Below, in pieces: positions 9,129 to 21,179 of a DNA stretch of 64,000 nucleotides (position 1 is the stretch's first letter; the number at the start of each line of letters is the position of its first letter). Origin of the DNA: Streptomyces sp. NBC_01317 (GTDB lineage Bacteria > Actinomycetota > Actinomycetes > Streptomycetales > Streptomycetaceae); assembly GCF_035961655.1 (NCBI RefSeq), contig NZ_CP108393.1:8002948-8066947 (forward strand), given 5' to 3'. The notes beneath the pieces were generated by a model. The model saw only the letters and a list, made by a program, of their open reading frames with translations. It searched no databases and was not told the DNA's origin. A program made the position numbers and the translations under genes.

Positions 9129-12100
9129 TTAGGTGGGTGGTGTGTGTTGGGTGTTGGTGGGGTTGGGGGGTGGGGGGTAGTGGCCTTGGTCGATGAAGAA
9201 TTGGATGTAGGTGGTGAGGAGTTGGGGGGTGATGGGGGGGCAGTGGATGTTGGTTCCGGTGAGTGCCCGGGTTGTTTCTGTGGTGTCGATGGGGGGGTAG
9301 AAGGCGTCGGTGTGGTTGGTCATCATGTCGAAGGCGTGGAGGAGGGGTTGGAGGGCGTTGTCGGGGTTGTTCTGGATGGTTTGGGTGAATTGGTGGCGGG
9401 TGGTGTTGTGGAGTGGGTAGCCGAGGGTGCGGAGGTGTTCGATGCAGTCGGTGAGGGTGAGGGGGTGGGGGTTGTGGAGGTGGTAGGTGTGGCCGGTGGT
9501 GTGGGGGTTGTCGGCGAGGGCGAGGATGGCGGCGCTGACGTAGTCGGCGGGGAGGAGGTGGAAGCGGCTTTGGGTGTGGGTGGGGGCGGTTTGTGTCTGG
9601 AGGATGCCTTTGAGGGTGAGCCAGACGAAGTCGCGGGTTTGGCAGGCGCCGTTTTTCTGGTCGCCGGAGATGACGTCGACGCGGTAGGTGGTGACGGGGA
9701 TGCCGCGGGTGCGGGCGATGTCGAGGATTTGTTCGGCGACCCATTTGGTTTTGAGGTAGCCGCTGGGGAGGTGTTGGGGGGGTCCGGTGGGGTCGGTTGG
9801 TTTGAGGGGGGTGCCGGGTGTGCGGGGGCCGTTGAAGACGCCGACGGTGGAGACGTGGTGGACGGGGATGGTGTGGTGGCGGGTGGCGAGGCGGAGGATT
9901 TCTTGTGTGCCGCCGACGTTGGCGGGTTTGAGGGTGGTGTAGGGGTGGAGCCAGTGGACGGTGGCTCCGGCGTGGTGGATGACGTCGAGGGTGCGGGCGA
10001 GGGTGTTGAAGGTGTTTTCGGTGAGTCCGAGGAGGGGTTGGGCGAGGTCGCCGGGGTGGACGGTGAGGCGCTGGGGGTCGATGTCGTCCCAGACCCGGTA
10101 CCACTTCAGGCTGGTGGTGAGGCGTTGGAGGGCGGTGGTGGTGTCGGTGCCGCGGACGAGGCAGTGGATGTGGGCGGTGGTGGTGCGCATGAGGTCGCGC
10201 AGGAGGAATGTGCCGAGGAAGCCGGTGGCGCCGGTGAGGAGTATGTGGCGTGGTGGGGTGGTGCGGGGGGTGTGGGGGGTGGTGGGGCGGATGTCGTCGT
10301 CGAGGTGGATGTCGGCGGTGTAGTCGGTGGTGTCGGGGGTGTTGGTGGTGTCGGCGGGTTGGGTGCTGGTGGTGTGGGGGGTGAGGCGGGTGAGGAGGTG
10401 GGTGGCGAGGGCGTGGGGGTGGGGGTGGTCGAAGACGAGGGTGGCGGGGAGTTTGAGGTGGGTGCGGGTGGTGAGGCGGTTGCGTAGTTCGACGGAGGTC
10501 AGGGAGTCGAGGCCGAGTTGCTGGAAGGGGCGGTGGGGGTCGATGTGCTGGGGGGTGGTGTGTCCGAGTGTTCCGGCGATTTCTTCGAGGATGGTGCGGG
10601 TGACCGCTTCGTGGCGTTGTTCGCCGGTGAGGTGGGTGAGTTGTTCGGTGAGCGGGGGGGTGTGGGGGGTGTCGCTGTGGACGTGTGGGCGTGGGGGGCG
10701 GTGGGCGAGGGTGGTGAGGACGGTGGGGATGTGGGGTTGTGCGCTCAGGGCGGTCAGGTCGAGGGGGGTGGCCACGGTGTCGGGGCGGCCGGTGCGCAGG
10801 GCGAGGTCGAGGAGGGTGGGGCCCTGGGTGGTGGGGACGGGGAGCAGGCCGGTGCGGGCGATGCGTTTGAGGTCGGTTTCGCTGAGGTTGCCGGTGAGTC
10901 CGGTGCTTTGGGCCCATAGGCCCCAGGCGATGGAGGTGGCGGGCAGGCCGGTGGCGGCGCGGTGGTGGGCCAGGGCGTCGAGGGAGGCGTTGGCGGCGGC
11001 GTAGTTGGCCTGGCCGGGGCCGCCGATGAGGGCGGCGACGGAGGAGAACAGGACGAAGGCGGTGAGGGGGAGGTGGCGGGTGAGGTCGTGCAGGTGCCAG
11101 GCGGCGTCTGCTTTGGGGGTGAGGACCGCGGCCAGGCGTTGGGGGGTCATCGCGGGGATGAGCCCGTCGTCCAGGATGCCGGCGGTGTGGATGACGCCGG
11201 TCAGGGGCCGGTTTGCGGGGATCGCGTCGATGAGGGCGGCGAGCTGGTCGCGGTCGCCGGCGTCGCAGGCTTTGATCGTGACGCTCGCGCCGAGGCGGTT
11301 GAGTTCCTGTGCGAGTTCCTGGGCTCCGTGTGCCCGGGGGCCCTGGCGGCCGGCGAGCAGGAGGTGGCGTACGCCGTGTGAGGTGGCGAGGTGGCGGGCG
11401 AAGAGGGAGCCCAGGGTTCCGGTGCCGCCGGTGATCAGGACGGTTCCCCCGGGGGTGAAGGCGGGTGTGGTGGGGGGCTGGGGGCGGGTGGCCCGGGTCA
11501 GGCGGGGCACGGTCATGGTGCCCTGGCGGATCGCGGCCTGGGGTTCGCCGGAGGCGGCGGCCGCGGCGATGAGGGCGGGGTCGGTGCCGGGTTCGGCGTC
11601 GATGAGGATGATACGGCCGGGTGCTTCGGACTGGGCGGAGCGCAGGAGGCCCCAGGCCGCGGCGGCGCCCGGATCGGTGATCGGCTCCCCGGGGGTGGTG
11701 CTGACGGCCCCGCGGGTCAGGACGGTCAGGGTGTGGGTGCTGTCCTCGTCGGCGAGGTGGCGCTGGGCCAGCTGGAGTGCGCGCAGGGTCGTCTCGTGCA
11801 GCGAGGCCAGGGGATCGGCCGGGTCGGCGGAGCGCAGGCGCTCGATCACGTTGCCGGCCGGCATGCCACCGGCCGGCATGCCACCGGCCGGTACGCCACC
11901 TGCCGGTATGCCGTCGGCCGGTACGCCACCTGCCGGTGCGCCGGCGGCCGGCGTGTGGGTGGCCGGTATGCCGTCGGCCGGTGTTCCGCCGGCCGGTATG
12001 CCGTCGGCGGGTGTTCCGTCGGCGGGTGTGTGGGGGGCGGGTGTTCCGGTGGTGGGGGTGAGGTGGTGGGGTGTCCAGTCGAGGTGGAAGAGCGCTTCGT

Positions 12101-15100
12101 GGTCGCGGGCGGCCGCGGCCGCGAGTGCGGTCAGGTCCAGGGGCTCCACGGTGACGGCCGTGATGTCCGCGACGGGCTGTCCCGCGGGGGTGGCCAGCCG
12201 TACGCTCGCGGTGCCTTCGCCGCCGCGGGCCAGGTGTACGCGCAGGGTGGTCGCTCCGGCGGCGTGGAGCCGCACGTTGTGCCAGGCGGTGACAATGCCC
12301 GCCCCCGCCCCCGCCCCCGCCTCGGTCTCGGCTCCGGCTCCGGTCTCGGCTCCGGCCTCGGCCTCGGCGTCGGCTCCGGCCTCGGCCTCGGCGTCGGCTC
12401 CGGCCTCGGCCTCGGCGTCGGCTCCGGCCCCGGTCTCGGCTCCGGCCCCGGTCTCGGCTCCGGCCCCGGTCTCGGCTCCGGCCCCGGTCTCGGCTCCGGC
12501 CCCGGTCTCGGCTCCGGCCCCGGTCTCGGCTCCGGCCCCGGCCTCGGTCCCGGCCCCGGCCCCGGCCCCGGCCCCGGCCTCGGCCTCGGCCCCGGTCTCG
12601 GCTCCGGCTCCGGCCTCGGTTCCGGCTTCCCCGGCCCCGGCGTCGGTCTCGGCCTCGGTTTCCCTGTTCCCTGTGTCGGTTCGGGTTTCCCCGGCTCCGG
12701 TTTCCCCGGTCTCGGCTTTTGGTTGGGTGCTGGTTTTTGTTGGGGTGGGGGTGAGGAGGGGGAGCAGGGCGGCGTCGAGGAGGAGGGGGTGTAGTGCGTA
12801 GGGGTTTGTTTCTGTGGGTGTGCCGGGTGGCAGTTCTACTTCGGCGTACAGGTCGTGTCCGTGTTGCCAGAGGCGGGTCAGGGCCCGGGTCTGTGGGTCG
12901 TGTGTGATTCCGTTTTTGGTGGATTGTTCGTAGAGGGTGTGGGGGTCGAGGGGGGTGGCGCCGGCGGGTGGCCATGGGCCGGGGTGGGGTGAGGGGGTGT
13001 TGGGTGTGGTGGCCGGGGTGGGGTGGGGTGTGGTGCTGAGCAGGCCGTGGGCGTGGGGGGTCCAGGGGGTTTGGGTGTGGTCGGGGCGGGTGTGGAAGGT
13101 GAGGGTGCGTTGTCCGTTGGTGTCGGGGGCGCCGAGGCGGATCTGGAGGTGGATGGCTCCTTCGGCGGGCAGGGTGATGGGTTGGGTGATGTGGAGTTCG
13201 TCCAGGGTGGTGCAGTGTGCTTCGTCGCCGGCGCGTATGGCGAGTTCTACGAGGGCGGATTCGGGCAGGACGGGGATTCCGCCGCGGGTGTGGCCGGCCG
13301 GCCAGGGGGTTGTGGTGCGGGTCAGGCGGCTGGTGAACACGGTTTCCTGGGTGCCGCTGAGGGGGAGTGCGGCACCGAGCAGGGGGTGTGCGGCGGGGAG
13401 GAGTCCGAGTCCGTTGGCGTCGGCGGGTGTGGTGGCGGGGTCGATCCAGTACCGCTCGTGCTGGAAGGCGTAGGTGGGCAGGGGGATGTGCCGGGCGCCG
13501 GTGCCGGCGAAGTAGGCCTTCCAGTTGGGTCCTGCTCCGGTGTGGTGGAGCCGGCCGAGGGCGGTGGCCAGTGTCCGGGCCTCGGGCCGGCCGTGGTGGA
13601 GCAGGGCGGTGGTGGTGAGGGTGTCGGGGGTCCCGTGGAACGCGTTTTGTGCGAGGGCGGTGAGTACGCTGTCGGGTCCCAGTTCGACCAGGGTGGTGAC
13701 GCCGCGTTCTTTGAGGGTGTGGAGTGCGTCGTTGTAGCGGACGGTGTGGCGGACCTGGTTGGCCCAGTAGTCGGGGGTGCGCAGGTCCTCTCCCTCGGCG
13801 GGGCGGCCGGTGAGGGTGGAGACGACGGGGATGGCCGGGGGGTGGTAGGTGAGTTGTTTGGCGGTGGTACGGAAGTCGTCGAGCATGCCGTCCATATGAG
13901 GGGAGTGGAAGGCGTGCGACACCGTGAGCCGCCGCGTCCGGTATCCCTGTTCGGCCAGCCGGGCGGCCACCTCCTCGGCTGCTTGTGTGTCGCCGGAGAT
14001 GACGACGGAGGCGGGCCCGTTGACAGCCGCGACACCGATCTCGCTCTCGCGTCCCGTGAGGAGGGGGCGGACCTGGTCCTCGGGCGCCTGGACGGCGATC
14101 ATGGCCCCGTTGGGGGGCATGGCCTGCATGAGGCGGGCCCGTGCGGTGACGAGGCGGGCGGCGTCGGCCAGGGTCAGGACACCTGCCAGATGAGCCGCGG
14201 TCACTTCACCGATGGAGTGCCCGGCGAGGTAGTCGGGGACGATGCCCCAGCTTTCCACCAGCCGGTAGAGGGCGGCTTCGAGGGCGAAGAGGGCCGGCTG
14301 GGTGTGGGCGGTGTCGTCGAGGCCTTCACCGGTGGTGATGATCTCCCGCAGGGGGCGTGGGAGGTGGGGGTCGAAGTGGGCGCAAATAGTATCGAAGGCT
14401 TCGGCGTAGGCGGGGTAGGCGGCGTAGAGTTCCATGCCCATGCCGGTGTGCTGGGCGCCTTGCCCGGTGAACAGGAACGCGATCCGTCCCACCGCCGGCC
14501 GCCCGCCCCCCGCCGGCACCCCTTCCGCGAGCGCCCGTAGTTCCGCGAGGAGTTCGTCGCGGGTGCTGCCGGTTATGACGGCGCCGTGGTCGAGGGTGGT
14601 GCGGGTGGTGGCCAGCGAGTACCCGATGTCCCCCACGCGCAGCGAGGCATCGGCCTCGACATGCGCCAACAGCCGTTGTGCCTGCCCGGCAAGCGCCTCC
14701 GGGGTCTTGCCGGAGAGGATCCAGGGCACCACCCCCGCCGGACGCACCACCCCGGCGCCCGGCTCCCGCGACAGGACCGACAGGGCTTGCGGGGCCGCCA
14801 CTTGCGGGGCCGACAGGGCCTGCGGGGCTTGCGGGGCCTGTGGGGTTGGTGGGGCTTCCTCCAGGATCACGTGCGCGTTGGTGCCGCTGACTCCGAACGC
14901 GGAGACGGCGGCGCGCCGGGGTTGGCCGCCGCGGGTGGGCCAGGGGCGTTTTTCCCTGAGTAGTTCCACGGCGCCCAGGGACCAGTTGACCATGGGGGTG
15001 GGTTCGTCGATGTGGAGGGTGGGGGGCAGGACGCGGTGGCGCAGGGCCTGGACCATTTTGATGACGCCGCCGACGCCGGCCGCCGCGACGGTGTGGCCGA

Positions 15101-16241
15101 TGTTGGATTTCAGTGAGCCGAGCAGGAGGGGTTGTCCGGTGGGGCGGTTCTGGCCGTAGGTGGCGAGGAGGGCTTGTGCTTCGATGGGGTCGCCGAGGCG
15201 GGTGCCGGTGCCGTGGGCTTCGACGGCGTCCACATCGGTGGGGGTGAGGCGGGCGTTGGCGAGGGCTTGGCGGATGACGCGTTCTTGTGAGGGGCCGTTG
15301 GGGGCGGTGAGGCCGTTGCTGGCGCCGTCCTGGTTGACGGCGCTGCCCCGCAGCACGGCGAGCACCCGGTGGCCGTTCTTCTGGGCGTCGGAGAGGCGTT
15401 CGATGACCAGGATGCCGGCGCCTTCGGACCATGAGGTGCCGTCGGCCGCGGCGGCGAAGGATTTGATGCGTCCGTCGGGGGCCAGGCCTTTTTGCCGGGA
15501 GAAGTCGACGAAGCCGCCGGGGGTGGCGGTGATGGTGGCGCCGCCGGCCAGTGCGAGTGTGGATTCCCCGCTGCGTAGTGACTGTGCGGCGAGATGCAGG
15601 GCGACCAGGGACGAGGAGCAGGCGGTGTCGATGGAGACGGCCGGGCCTTCGAGGCCCAGGGTGTAGGCGATACGGCCGGAGGCGACGCTGCTGAGGCGGC
15701 CGGTCATGAGGTGGCCTTCGAGTTCCTGGGGTCCTTCGAGGCCGAGGTAGCTCTGTTCCACCAGGCCCGCGAACACGCCGGTGCTGGAGCCTTTGAGTGA
15801 GGCCGGGTCGATCCCGGCGTCCTCCAGTGCCTCCCACGCGGTTTCCAGGAGCACGCGCTGCTGGGGGTCCATCGCCCTGGCCTCGCGGGGGGACACGCCG
15901 AAGAAGCCGGCGTCGAAGAGGGCGGCCCCGTCGAGGAATCCGCCTTCCCTGGTGTAGGAGGTGCCGGGGGTGTCGGCGTCGGGGGAGTAGAGCTGTTCGA
16001 GGTCCCAGCCCCGGTCGGTGGGGAAGCCGCCGATGGCGTCGGTGCCTTCGGCGACCAGGTCCCACAGGCCGTCGGGTGAGGTGACGCCGCCGGGGAACCG
16101 GCAGGCCATCCCGACGATGGCGACCGGTTCCTCACCGGCGTTCTCCAGCTCGGTGATGCGCTCACGGGCCTTTTGCAGATCCGCGGTGACCCACTTCAGG
16201 TAGTCGACCAGCTTCTGCTCTTTGGACGGGTCAGCGGACAT
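9129..16241 (-). CDS. Type I PKS, final module: KS-AT-DH-KR-ACP-thioester reductase
   Basis: 2370 residues, ATG 16241. N-terminal coiled-coil docking segment ([20 protein letters not shown]). KS with Cys208 in DTACSSS. AT with GHSIGE near residue 676 and HAFHSPHM (malonyl type). DH with [10 protein letters not shown] (His984), but the second motif reads [11 protein letters not shown] (Asp1156) and lacks the usual His/Gln four residues after Asp. KR with GGTGTLGS near 1597 and LDD (B-type). ACP GLDSLTS (Ser1913). C-terminal reductase with GATGFLG near 2000 and the YxxxK motif GYLKTKW. Two low-complexity insertions lie after the DH Asp (about 1163-1315) and before the KR (about 1394-1463). The reductase implies NAD(P)H-dependent release as an aldehyde, and no TE domain is present. 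The 3' third is unusually Thr/His/Asn-rich. Confidence 0.93.
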   Translation of the reverse strand: MSADPSKEQKLVDYLKWVTADLQKARERITELENAGEEPVAIVGMACRFPGGVTSPDGLWDLVAEGTDAIGGFPTDRGWDLEQLYSPDADTPGTSYTREGGFLDGAALFDAGFFGVSPREARAMDPQQRVLLETAWEALEDAGIDPASLKGSSTGVFAGLVEQSYLGLEGPQELEGHLMTGRLSSVASGRIAYTLGLEGPAVSIDTACSSSLVALHLAAQSLRSGESTLALAGGATITATPGGFVDFSRQKGLAPDGRIKSFAAAADGTSWSEGAGILVIERLSDAQKNGHRVLAVLRGSAVNQDGASNGLTAPNGPSQERVIRQALANARLTPTDVDAVEAHGTGTRLGDPIEAQALLATYGQNRPTGQPLLLGSLKSNIGHTVAAAGVGGVIKMVQALRHRVLPPTLHIDEPTPMVNWSLGAVELLREKRPWPTRGGQPRRAAVSAFGVSGTNAHVILEEAPPTPQAPQAPQALSAPQVAAPQALSVLSREPGAGVVRPAGVVPWILSGKTPEALAGQAQRLLAHVEADASLRVGDIGYSLATTRTTLDHGAVITGSTRDELLAELRALAEGVPAGGGRPAVGRIAFLFTGQGAQHTGMGMELYAAYPAYAEAFDTICAHFDPHLPRPLREIITTGEGLDDTAHTQPALFALEAALYRLVESWGIVPDYLAGHSIGEVTAAHLAGVLTLADAARLVTARARLMQAMPPNGAMIAVQAPEDQVRPLLTGRESEIGVAAVNGPASVVISGDTQAAEEVAARLAEQGYRTRRLTVSHAFHSPHMDGMLDDFRTTAKQLTYHPPAIPVVSTLTGRPAEGEDLRTPDYWANQVRHTVRYNDALHTLKERGVTTLVELGPDSVLTALAQNAFHGTPDTLTTTALLHHGRPEARTLATALGRLHHTGAGPNWKAYFAGTGARHIPLPTYAFQHERYWIDPATTPADANGLGLLPAAHPLLGAALPLSGTQETVFTSRLTRTTTPWPAGHTRGGIPVLPESALVELAIRAGDEAHCTTLDELHITQPITLPAEGAIHLQIRLGAPDTNGQRTLTFHTRPDHTQTPWTPHAHGLLSTTPHPTPATTPNTPSPHPGPWPPAGATPLDPHTLYEQSTKNGITHDPQTRALTRLWQHGHDLYAEVELPPGTPTETNPYALHPLLLDAALLPLLTPTPTKTSTQPKAETGETGAGETRTDTGNRETEAETDAGAGEAGTEAGAGAETGAEAEAGAGAGAGAGTEAGAGAETGAGAETGAGAETGAGAETGAGAETGAGAETGAGADAEAEAGADAEAEAGADAEAEAGAETGAGAETEAGAGAGAGIVTAWHNVRLHAAGATTLRVHLARGGEGTASVRLATPAGQPVADITAVTVEPLDLTALAAAAARDHEALFHLDWTPHHLTPTTGTPAPHTPADGTPADGIPAGGTPADGIPATHTPAAGAPAGGVPADGIPAGGVPAGGMPAGGMPAGNVIERLRSADPADPLASLHETTLRALQLAQRHLADEDSTHTLTVLTRGAVSTTPGEPITDPGAAAAWGLLRSAQSEAPGRIILIDAEPGTDPALIAAAAASGEPQAAIRQGTMTVPRLTRATRPQPPTTPAFTPGGTVLITGGTGTLGSLFARHLATSHGVRHLLLAGRQGPRAHGAQELAQELNRLGASVTIKACDAGDRDQLAALIDAIPANRPLTGVIHTAGILDDGLIPAMTPQRLAAVLTPKADAAWHLHDLTRHLPLTAFVLFSSVAALIGGPGQANYAAANASLDALAHHRAATGLPATSIAWGLWAQSTGLTGNLSETDLKRIARTGLLPVPTTQGPTLLDLALRTGRPDTVATPLDLTALSAQPHIPTVLTTLAHRPPRPHVHSDTPHTPPLTEQLTHLTGEQRHEAVTRTILEEIAGTLGHTTPQHIDPHRPFQQLGLDSLTSVELRNRLTTRTHLKLPATLVFDHPHPHALATHLLTRLTPHTTSTQPADTTNTPDTTDYTADIHLDDDIRPTTPHTPRTTPPRHILLTGATGFLGTFLLRDLMRTTTAHIHCLVRGTDTTTALQRLTTSLKWYRVWDDIDPQRLTVHPGDLAQPLLGLTENTFNTLARTLDVIHHAGATVHWLHPYTTLKPANVGGTQEILRLATRHHTIPVHHVSTVGVFNGPRTPGTPLKPTDPTGPPQHLPSGYLKTKWVAEQILDIARTRGIPVTTYRVDVISGDQKNGACQTRDFVWLTLKGILQTQTAPTHTQSRFHLLPADYVSAAILALADNPHTTGHTYHLHNPHPLTLTDCIEHLRTLGYPLHNTTRHQFTQTIQNNPDNALQPLLHAFDMMTNHTDAFYPPIDTTETTRALTGTNIHCPPITPQLLTTYIQFFIDQGHYPPPPNPTNTQHTPPT
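11853..12050. repeat. 15-bp degenerate tandem repeat inside the last PKS gene
   Basis: On the minus strand it encodes about 14 copies of a five-residue unit (x-P-A-[G/D]-G, for example [11 protein letters not shown]). The repeats lie between the dehydratase and ketoreductase regions. They keep the reading frame, so the protein simply carries a flexible Pro/Gly linker. Unit-to-unit identity suggests recent slippage expansion. Confidence 0.85.
12296..12750. repeat. 18- and 24-bp tandem repeats inserted in the dehydratase domain
   Basis: On the plus strand, at least six near-perfect units of GCTCCGGCCCCGGTCTCG occur around 12420-12535, beside three 24-bp units (around 12350-12425) and degenerate flanks. 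On the coding strand they give repeated GAGAET and ADAEAEAG blocks, about 150 residues of Ala/Gly/Glu/Thr in frame. They fall within the DH region between the catalytic Asp motif and the segment [14 protein letters not shown]. Confidence 0.9.
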
Positions 16242-16280
16242 GCGGGATCAGTCTCTCCTCGTCGGTGCCGGTGGGCCGGT

Positions 16281-16440
16281 AGGCCGGCGGGCCGGTGCCG
16301 CCACCAGAACAGCAGTGGTGGCGGCGGTGGCGGAAACGGCGGCGGCGGTGGTGGCAGTGGTGGGGGTGGGGGTGGTGGCGGAAACGGCGGCAGTGGTGGG
16401 GTGGTGGGGTGTGCTCCGGGCCGGTGGGCCGGTGGTGGCC
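16281..16440. repeat. GGN-rich imperfect repeat between two PKS genes
   Basis: The 204-bp gap between the second and third PKS genes is mostly GGTGG/GGCGG repeats on the plus strand, including two copies of GTGGCGGAAACGGCGGC. No ORF or hairpin terminator is obvious. Because the genes are co-oriented, this is transcribed intergenic sequence with the last gene's ribosome binding site near 16250. Confidence 0.6.
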
Positions 16441-16445
16441 GGGTG

Positions 16446-19400
16446 TCAGCCGGTACCGCGGCCGAGTTGGTTGTCGATGAAGTCGAAGATGTCGTCGGTC
16501 GAGGCGGCCGCGAACGGCTCGCCGGGTTCCCCGCCGTCCCCTTCGGGTGTTTTGGCGTTGAGTTTTCCCAGCAGCGCGTGCAGGCGTACGGAGAGGGCGG
16601 GGCGGGATTCGTCCTGGGGTGGCAGGGCGGCCAGGGAGGCTTCCAGCCGGTCGAGTTCGGCCAGGACGGTTTTGGCGGGGTCTTCGGCGGGGGGTGCGGC
16701 CAGGGTGAGGAGGAACGCGGCGAGTGCCGCGGGGGTGGGGTGGTCGAAGACGAGGGTGGCGGGCAGGGGGAGGCGGGCGGCGGCGCTGAGCCGGTTGCGT
16801 AGTTCCACAGCGGTCAGGGAGTTGAAGCCGAGTTCCTGCAGGGGCCTGCCGGGGGTGAGAGCTGTGGCCGAGGCGTGGCCCAGTACGGAGGCGATCTCCT
16901 TGGTGACCATGGCGGACAGGTACGGTTCCCGTTCGGTCGCGGGGAGGTTCGCGAGCCGTTGGGTGAGGGCGGCCGGTGCGGTGCCGGCCGGTGCCCGTGC
17001 GGGGCCCCGCACGGGGGCCGCCGCGCTCACGCCGGCGATCAGTGCCGGGCGTCCTGAGGCCAGGGCGTCGTCGAGCAGGGCCAGTCCCTCCTGGTCGGTG
17101 AGGGCCCGGAAGCCTTCTCGCGCCGAGCGGGTCAGCTCTCTCTCGTCGAGGTCCGCGTTGATTCCTCCTGTTTGCCACAGGCCCCAGGCGACGGAGGTGG
17201 CGGGCTGGTTGTGGGCGGCGCGGTGTTCGGCGAGCGCGTCGAGATACGCGCTGGCGGCGGCGTAGTTGGACTGGCCGGGTGCGCCGAACACCCCGGCGGC
17301 CGAGGAGAACAGGATGAACGCGCTCAGGTCCAGGTGCCGGGTCAGTTCGTGCAGGTGCCGGGCGCCGTCGGCTTTCGGTGCGAGGACCGCGGCCAGGCGC
17401 GGGGAGGTCATCGCGGAGAGGAGGCCGTTGTCGAGGATGCCCGCGGTGTGGACGACCGCGTTCAGGGGGTGGCCGGCCGGGATGTGGGTGATCAGTGCGG
17501 CGAGCGCGTCGCGGTCGGTGACGTCGCAGGCGGTGACCGTGACCGTGGCGCCCAGAGCGGACAGTGCGGATACCAGGTCCTGTGCCCCGGGGGCCTGGTC
17601 TCCCCGGCGGCTGGTCAGCAGCAGGTGGCGCACGCCGTGTGAGGTCACGAGGTGGCGGGCGACCAGCGAGCCCAGGGTCCCGGTGCCGCCGGTGATCAGG
17701 ACGGTGCCGGCGGGGTCGAACACGGGGGCGGAGGGGGTGGTGGGGGTGGTGGGCAGGGGGCGCAGCCGGGGTGCGAGGACCCCTTGGGGGCGTATGGCCG
17801 TGCGGGCGTGGCCGGAGGCGACGATGGCGTCCAGGACGGCGGGATCCGCGTCCTGGGAGGCGTCGATGTCGATGAGGATGATGCGGCCCGGTGCCTCGGA
17901 CTGTGCCGAGCTGAGCAGTGCCCAGGCGGCGGCGGTGTACGGATCGGGGACCTGGCCGGCGGGGACGGCGTTGTCGGTCAGCACGATGAGGGGGATGTCC
18001 GCCAGCCGGTCCTCCGCGAGCCACTGCCGGGCGAGAGCCAGTGCCTGGTGCGGTGCCTCCTTGGAGGCGGTGAGGTGGTGGAGTACGGCGGTGGGCCCCG
18101 CCCCGCCTTCTGCCTGGGCCGCGAGGTCCGCGACCCGCGAGAAACGCGCCGCCCCCACCAGCACCCCGGCCGGTGTCCCGCCCAGCGCCCCGGCCGGTGT
18201 GCCGGGTTCTTCCGGGGTCAGTACGGCCCAGCGCGCCGTTGCGGCGGGCTCGGGCAGTTCGAGGGGCTCCCAGGTGCGGTGGACCAGCCCGCCTTCCTGG
18301 GCGCCGTCGTCCGCGGCGGGGATTTCGGGTGTGAGCCAGAAGGGTTCGTGCTGGAAGGCGTAGGTGGGCAGGGGGATGTGCCGGGCGCCGGTGCCGGCGA
18401 AGGAGGCCTCCCAGTCCACCCGTACCCCGCTCAGATGCAAGGTGCCGATCGCGCCTGCCAGGGTCCGGGCCTGCGGCTGCCCCCGGCGCAGTGCCGGCAC
18501 GGCCGTCAGCGCCTCGGGCCGCTCCGCGCCCGCCACCGCGAGCGCGCTCAGCACACCGTCGGGCCCCAGCTCCAGCAGCGTGGTGACCCCTTGCGATTGC
18601 AGGGTGTGGAGTGCGTCGTTGTAGCGGACGGTGTGGCGGACCTGGTTGGCCCAGTAGTCGGGGGTGCGCAGGTCCTCTCCCTCGGCGGGGCGGCCGGTGA
18701 GGGTGGAGACGACGGGGATGGCCGGGGGGTGGTAGGTGAGTTGTTTGGCGGTGGTGCGGAAGTCGTCGAGCATGCCGTCCATATGAGGGGAGTGGAAGGC
18801 ATGCGACACCGTGAGGCGCCGCGTCCGGTATCCCTGTTCGGCCAGCCGGGCGGCCACCTCCTCGGCTGCTTGTGTGTCGCCGGAGATGACGACGGAGGCG
18901 GGCCCGTTGACAGCCGCGACACCGATCTCGCTCTCCCGCCCTGCGAGGAGGGGGCGGACCTGGTCCTCGGGCGCCTGGACGGCGATCATGGCCCCGTTGG
19001 GGGGCATGGCCTGCATGAGGCGGGCCCGTGCGCTTACGAGGCGGGCGGCGTCGGCCAGGCCCAGGACACCGGCGACATGAGCCGCGGTCACTTCACCGAT
19101 GGAGTGCCCGGCGAGGTAGTCGGGGACGACGCCCCAGCTTTCCACCAGCCGGTAGAGCGCGACCTCGAGGGCGAACAGCGCCGGCTGGGTGTGGGCGGTG
19201 TCGTTGAGGCCTTCACCGGTGGTGATGATCTCCCGCAGGGGGCGTGGGAGGTGGGGGTCGAAGTGGGCGCAAATAGTATCGAAGGCTTCGGCGAAGACGG
19301 GGTAGGCGGCGTAGAGTTCCATGCCCATGCCGGTGTGCTGGGCGCCCTGCCCGGTGAACAGGAACGCGACCCGTCCCACCGCCGGCCGCCCGCCCCCCGC

Positions 19401-21110
19401 CGGCACCCCTTCCGCGAGCACCCGCAACTCCGCGAGGAGTTCGTCGCGGGTGCTGCCGGCTATGACCGCACCGTGGTCGAGGGCGGTACGGGTGGTGGCC
19501 AGCGAGTACCCGATGTCGGGCACGGTGAGCGAGGCATCGGCCTCGACATGCGCCAACAGCCGCTGTGCCTGCCCGGCAAGCGCCTCCGGGGTCTTGCCGG
19601 AGAGGACCCAGGGCACCACCCCCGCCGGCCGCACCCCCCCGGCGCCCGGCTCCCGCGACAGGACCGACAGGGCCTGCGGGGCCGCCACTTGCGGGGCCGA
19701 CAGGGCTTGCGGGGCTTGCGGGGTTGGTGGGGCTTCCTCCACGATCACATGCGCGTTCGTACCGCCGAAGCCGAAGGACGACACCCCGGCGCGCCGCGCA
19801 CGCCCCGTCTGGGGCCAGTCGGTGGTCTCGTTCAGGAGTTTGACGGCGCCGGAGTCCCAGTCGACCATCGGGGTCGGCTCGTTCGCGTACAGCGACTTGG
19901 GCAGGACACCGTGGCGCAGGGCCTGGACCATCTTGATGACGCCCCCGACCCCGGCCGCCGCCTGGGCGTGCCCGATGTTCGACTTCAGCGAGCCCAGCAG
20001 CAGCGGTTGTCCGGCGGGCCGGTCCTGCCCGTAGGCGGCGAGCAGGGCCTGGGCCTCGATGGGGTCACCCAGGCGGGTCCCGGTGCCGTGCGCCTCCACC
20101 GCGTCCACATCGGCCGGGGTGAGGCGGGCGTTGGCGAGGGCTTGGCGGATGACGCGTTCCTGGGCGGGGCCGTTGGGGGCGGTGAGGCCGTTGCTGGCGC
20201 CGTCCTGGTTGACGGCGCTGCCCCGCAGCACGGCCAGGATCCGGTGCCCGTTCCTCTGGGCGTCGGAGAGGCGTTCGACGAGCAGCAGGCCCACCCCTTC
20301 CGACCAGCCGGTCCCCTCCGCGCCGGCCGCGAACGACCGGCAGCGCCCGTCCGCCGCCAGCCCCCGCAGCCGCGAGAACTCCACGAACGCGACCGGCGTC
20401 GACATCACCGTCGCACCCCCCGCCAGTGCCAGGTCGCACTCCCCGTTGCGCAGCGCGTTCGCCGCCAGGTGCAGTGCCACCAGCGAGGAGGAGCAGGCGG
20501 TGTCGACCGTGACCGCCGGCCCCTCGAAACCGTAGGTGTAGGACAGGCGGCCCGAGGCGACGCTGCCCGCGCTGCCGCTGAACAGATACCCCTCGAAACC
20601 GTCGGCCGGCAGGTGGGGGCGGGAGCCGTAGTCGTTGTACATCACCCCGGTGAACACGCCCGTCCGCGAACCGCGCAGGGCCCCTGGGGTGATCCCGGCG
20701 CTCTCCAGTGCCTCCCATGTGGCCTGGAGCAGGAGCCGCTGCTGGGGGTCGGTGGCCAGGGCCTCGCGGGGGGACATCCCGAAGAAGTCCGCGTCGAAGC
20801 CGTCCGCGTCGTGGAGGAATCCGCCCTCGCGCCCGTAGGAGGTGCCGGGGTGGTCGGGGTCGGGGTCGTAGAGGCGGTCCAGGTCCCAGCCCCGGTTGGC
20901 GGGGAACTCGCTGATGGCGTCGGTGCCTTTCGCGACCAGGTCCCACAGGTCCTCGGGCGAGGTGACGCCGCCGGGGTAGCGGCAGGCCATGCCGACGATC
21001 GCGATCGGCTCGTGCTGCCGGTCGTTCGCCTCGTGGAGCTGTCTGCGTGCGTCACGGGCATCCGCGACGGCCTTCTTGAGGTAGTCGCGGAGTTTGTCCT
21101 CGCCCGCCAT
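16446..21110 (-). CDS. Type I PKS, extension module 3: KS-AT-KR-ACP
   Basis: 1554 residues from ATG 21110, chosen over GTG 21122 because GGAGA lies 7 bases before it. Domain order: coiled-coil docking ([20 protein letters not shown]), KS with Cys206, AT with GHSIGE near 667 and HAFHSPHM (malonyl), no dehydratase, KR from about 1135 with HTAGILDNG (LDN rather than LDD), ACP with GFNSL (Ser1431), and a C-terminal docking tail ([12 protein letters not shown]). KR without DH leaves a hydroxyl, predicted at C5 of the chain. The ACP has Asn in place of the conserved Asp before the phosphopantetheine Ser. The gene lies 69 bp downstream of the first PKS gene. Confidence 0.93.
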   Translation of the reverse strand: MAGEDKLRDYLKKAVADARDARRQLHEANDRQHEPIAIVGMACRYPGGVTSPEDLWDLVAKGTDAISEFPANRGWDLDRLYDPDPDHPGTSYGREGGFLHDADGFDADFFGMSPREALATDPQQRLLLQATWEALESAGITPGALRGSRTGVFTGVMYNDYGSRPHLPADGFEGYLFSGSAGSVASGRLSYTYGFEGPAVTVDTACSSSLVALHLAANALRNGECDLALAGGATVMSTPVAFVEFSRLRGLAADGRCRSFAAGAEGTGWSEGVGLLLVERLSDAQRNGHRILAVLRGSAVNQDGASNGLTAPNGPAQERVIRQALANARLTPADVDAVEAHGTGTRLGDPIEAQALLAAYGQDRPAGQPLLLGSLKSNIGHAQAAAGVGGVIKMVQALRHGVLPKSLYANEPTPMVDWDSGAVKLLNETTDWPQTGRARRAGVSSFGFGGTNAHVIVEEAPPTPQAPQALSAPQVAAPQALSVLSREPGAGGVRPAGVVPWVLSGKTPEALAGQAQRLLAHVEADASLTVPDIGYSLATTRTALDHGAVIAGSTRDELLAELRVLAEGVPAGGGRPAVGRVAFLFTGQGAQHTGMGMELYAAYPVFAEAFDTICAHFDPHLPRPLREIITTGEGLNDTAHTQPALFALEVALYRLVESWGVVPDYLAGHSIGEVTAAHVAGVLGLADAARLVSARARLMQAMPPNGAMIAVQAPEDQVRPLLAGRESEIGVAAVNGPASVVISGDTQAAEEVAARLAEQGYRTRRLTVSHAFHSPHMDGMLDDFRTTAKQLTYHPPAIPVVSTLTGRPAEGEDLRTPDYWANQVRHTVRYNDALHTLQSQGVTTLLELGPDGVLSALAVAGAERPEALTAVPALRRGQPQARTLAGAIGTLHLSGVRVDWEASFAGTGARHIPLPTYAFQHEPFWLTPEIPAADDGAQEGGLVHRTWEPLELPEPAATARWAVLTPEEPGTPAGALGGTPAGVLVGAARFSRVADLAAQAEGGAGPTAVLHHLTASKEAPHQALALARQWLAEDRLADIPLIVLTDNAVPAGQVPDPYTAAAWALLSSAQSEAPGRIILIDIDASQDADPAVLDAIVASGHARTAIRPQGVLAPRLRPLPTTPTTPSAPVFDPAGTVLITGGTGTLGSLVARHLVTSHGVRHLLLTSRRGDQAPGAQDLVSALSALGATVTVTACDVTDRDALAALITHIPAGHPLNAVVHTAGILDNGLLSAMTSPRLAAVLAPKADGARHLHELTRHLDLSAFILFSSAAGVFGAPGQSNYAAASAYLDALAEHRAAHNQPATSVAWGLWQTGGINADLDERELTRSAREGFRALTDQEGLALLDDALASGRPALIAGVSAAAPVRGPARAPAGTAPAALTQRLANLPATEREPYLSAMVTKEIASVLGHASATALTPGRPLQELGFNSLTAVELRNRLSAAARLPLPATLVFDHPTPAALAAFLLTLAAPPAEDPAKTVLAELDRLEASLAALPPQDESRPALSVRLHALLGKLNAKTPEGDGGEPGEPFAAASTDDIFDFIDNQLGRGTG

Positions 21111-21179
21111 GGTGTTCTCCACTCCTGTGGGATCGGTCTGCTGCGTCGTGGGTGCGCGTGCGCCGGGAGGGTGCGCGGG

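Noticed and set aside
12296..12750. Possible CRISPR-like array
   Set aside because: Units are contiguous 18- and 24-bp tandem repeats without unique spacers and lie in frame inside a PKS gene.
8554..12975. 1473-residue minus-strand ORF
   Set aside because: It is a frame shadow of the last PKS gene and IS630, made almost only of Arg, Pro, His and Gly. No domain is recognisable.
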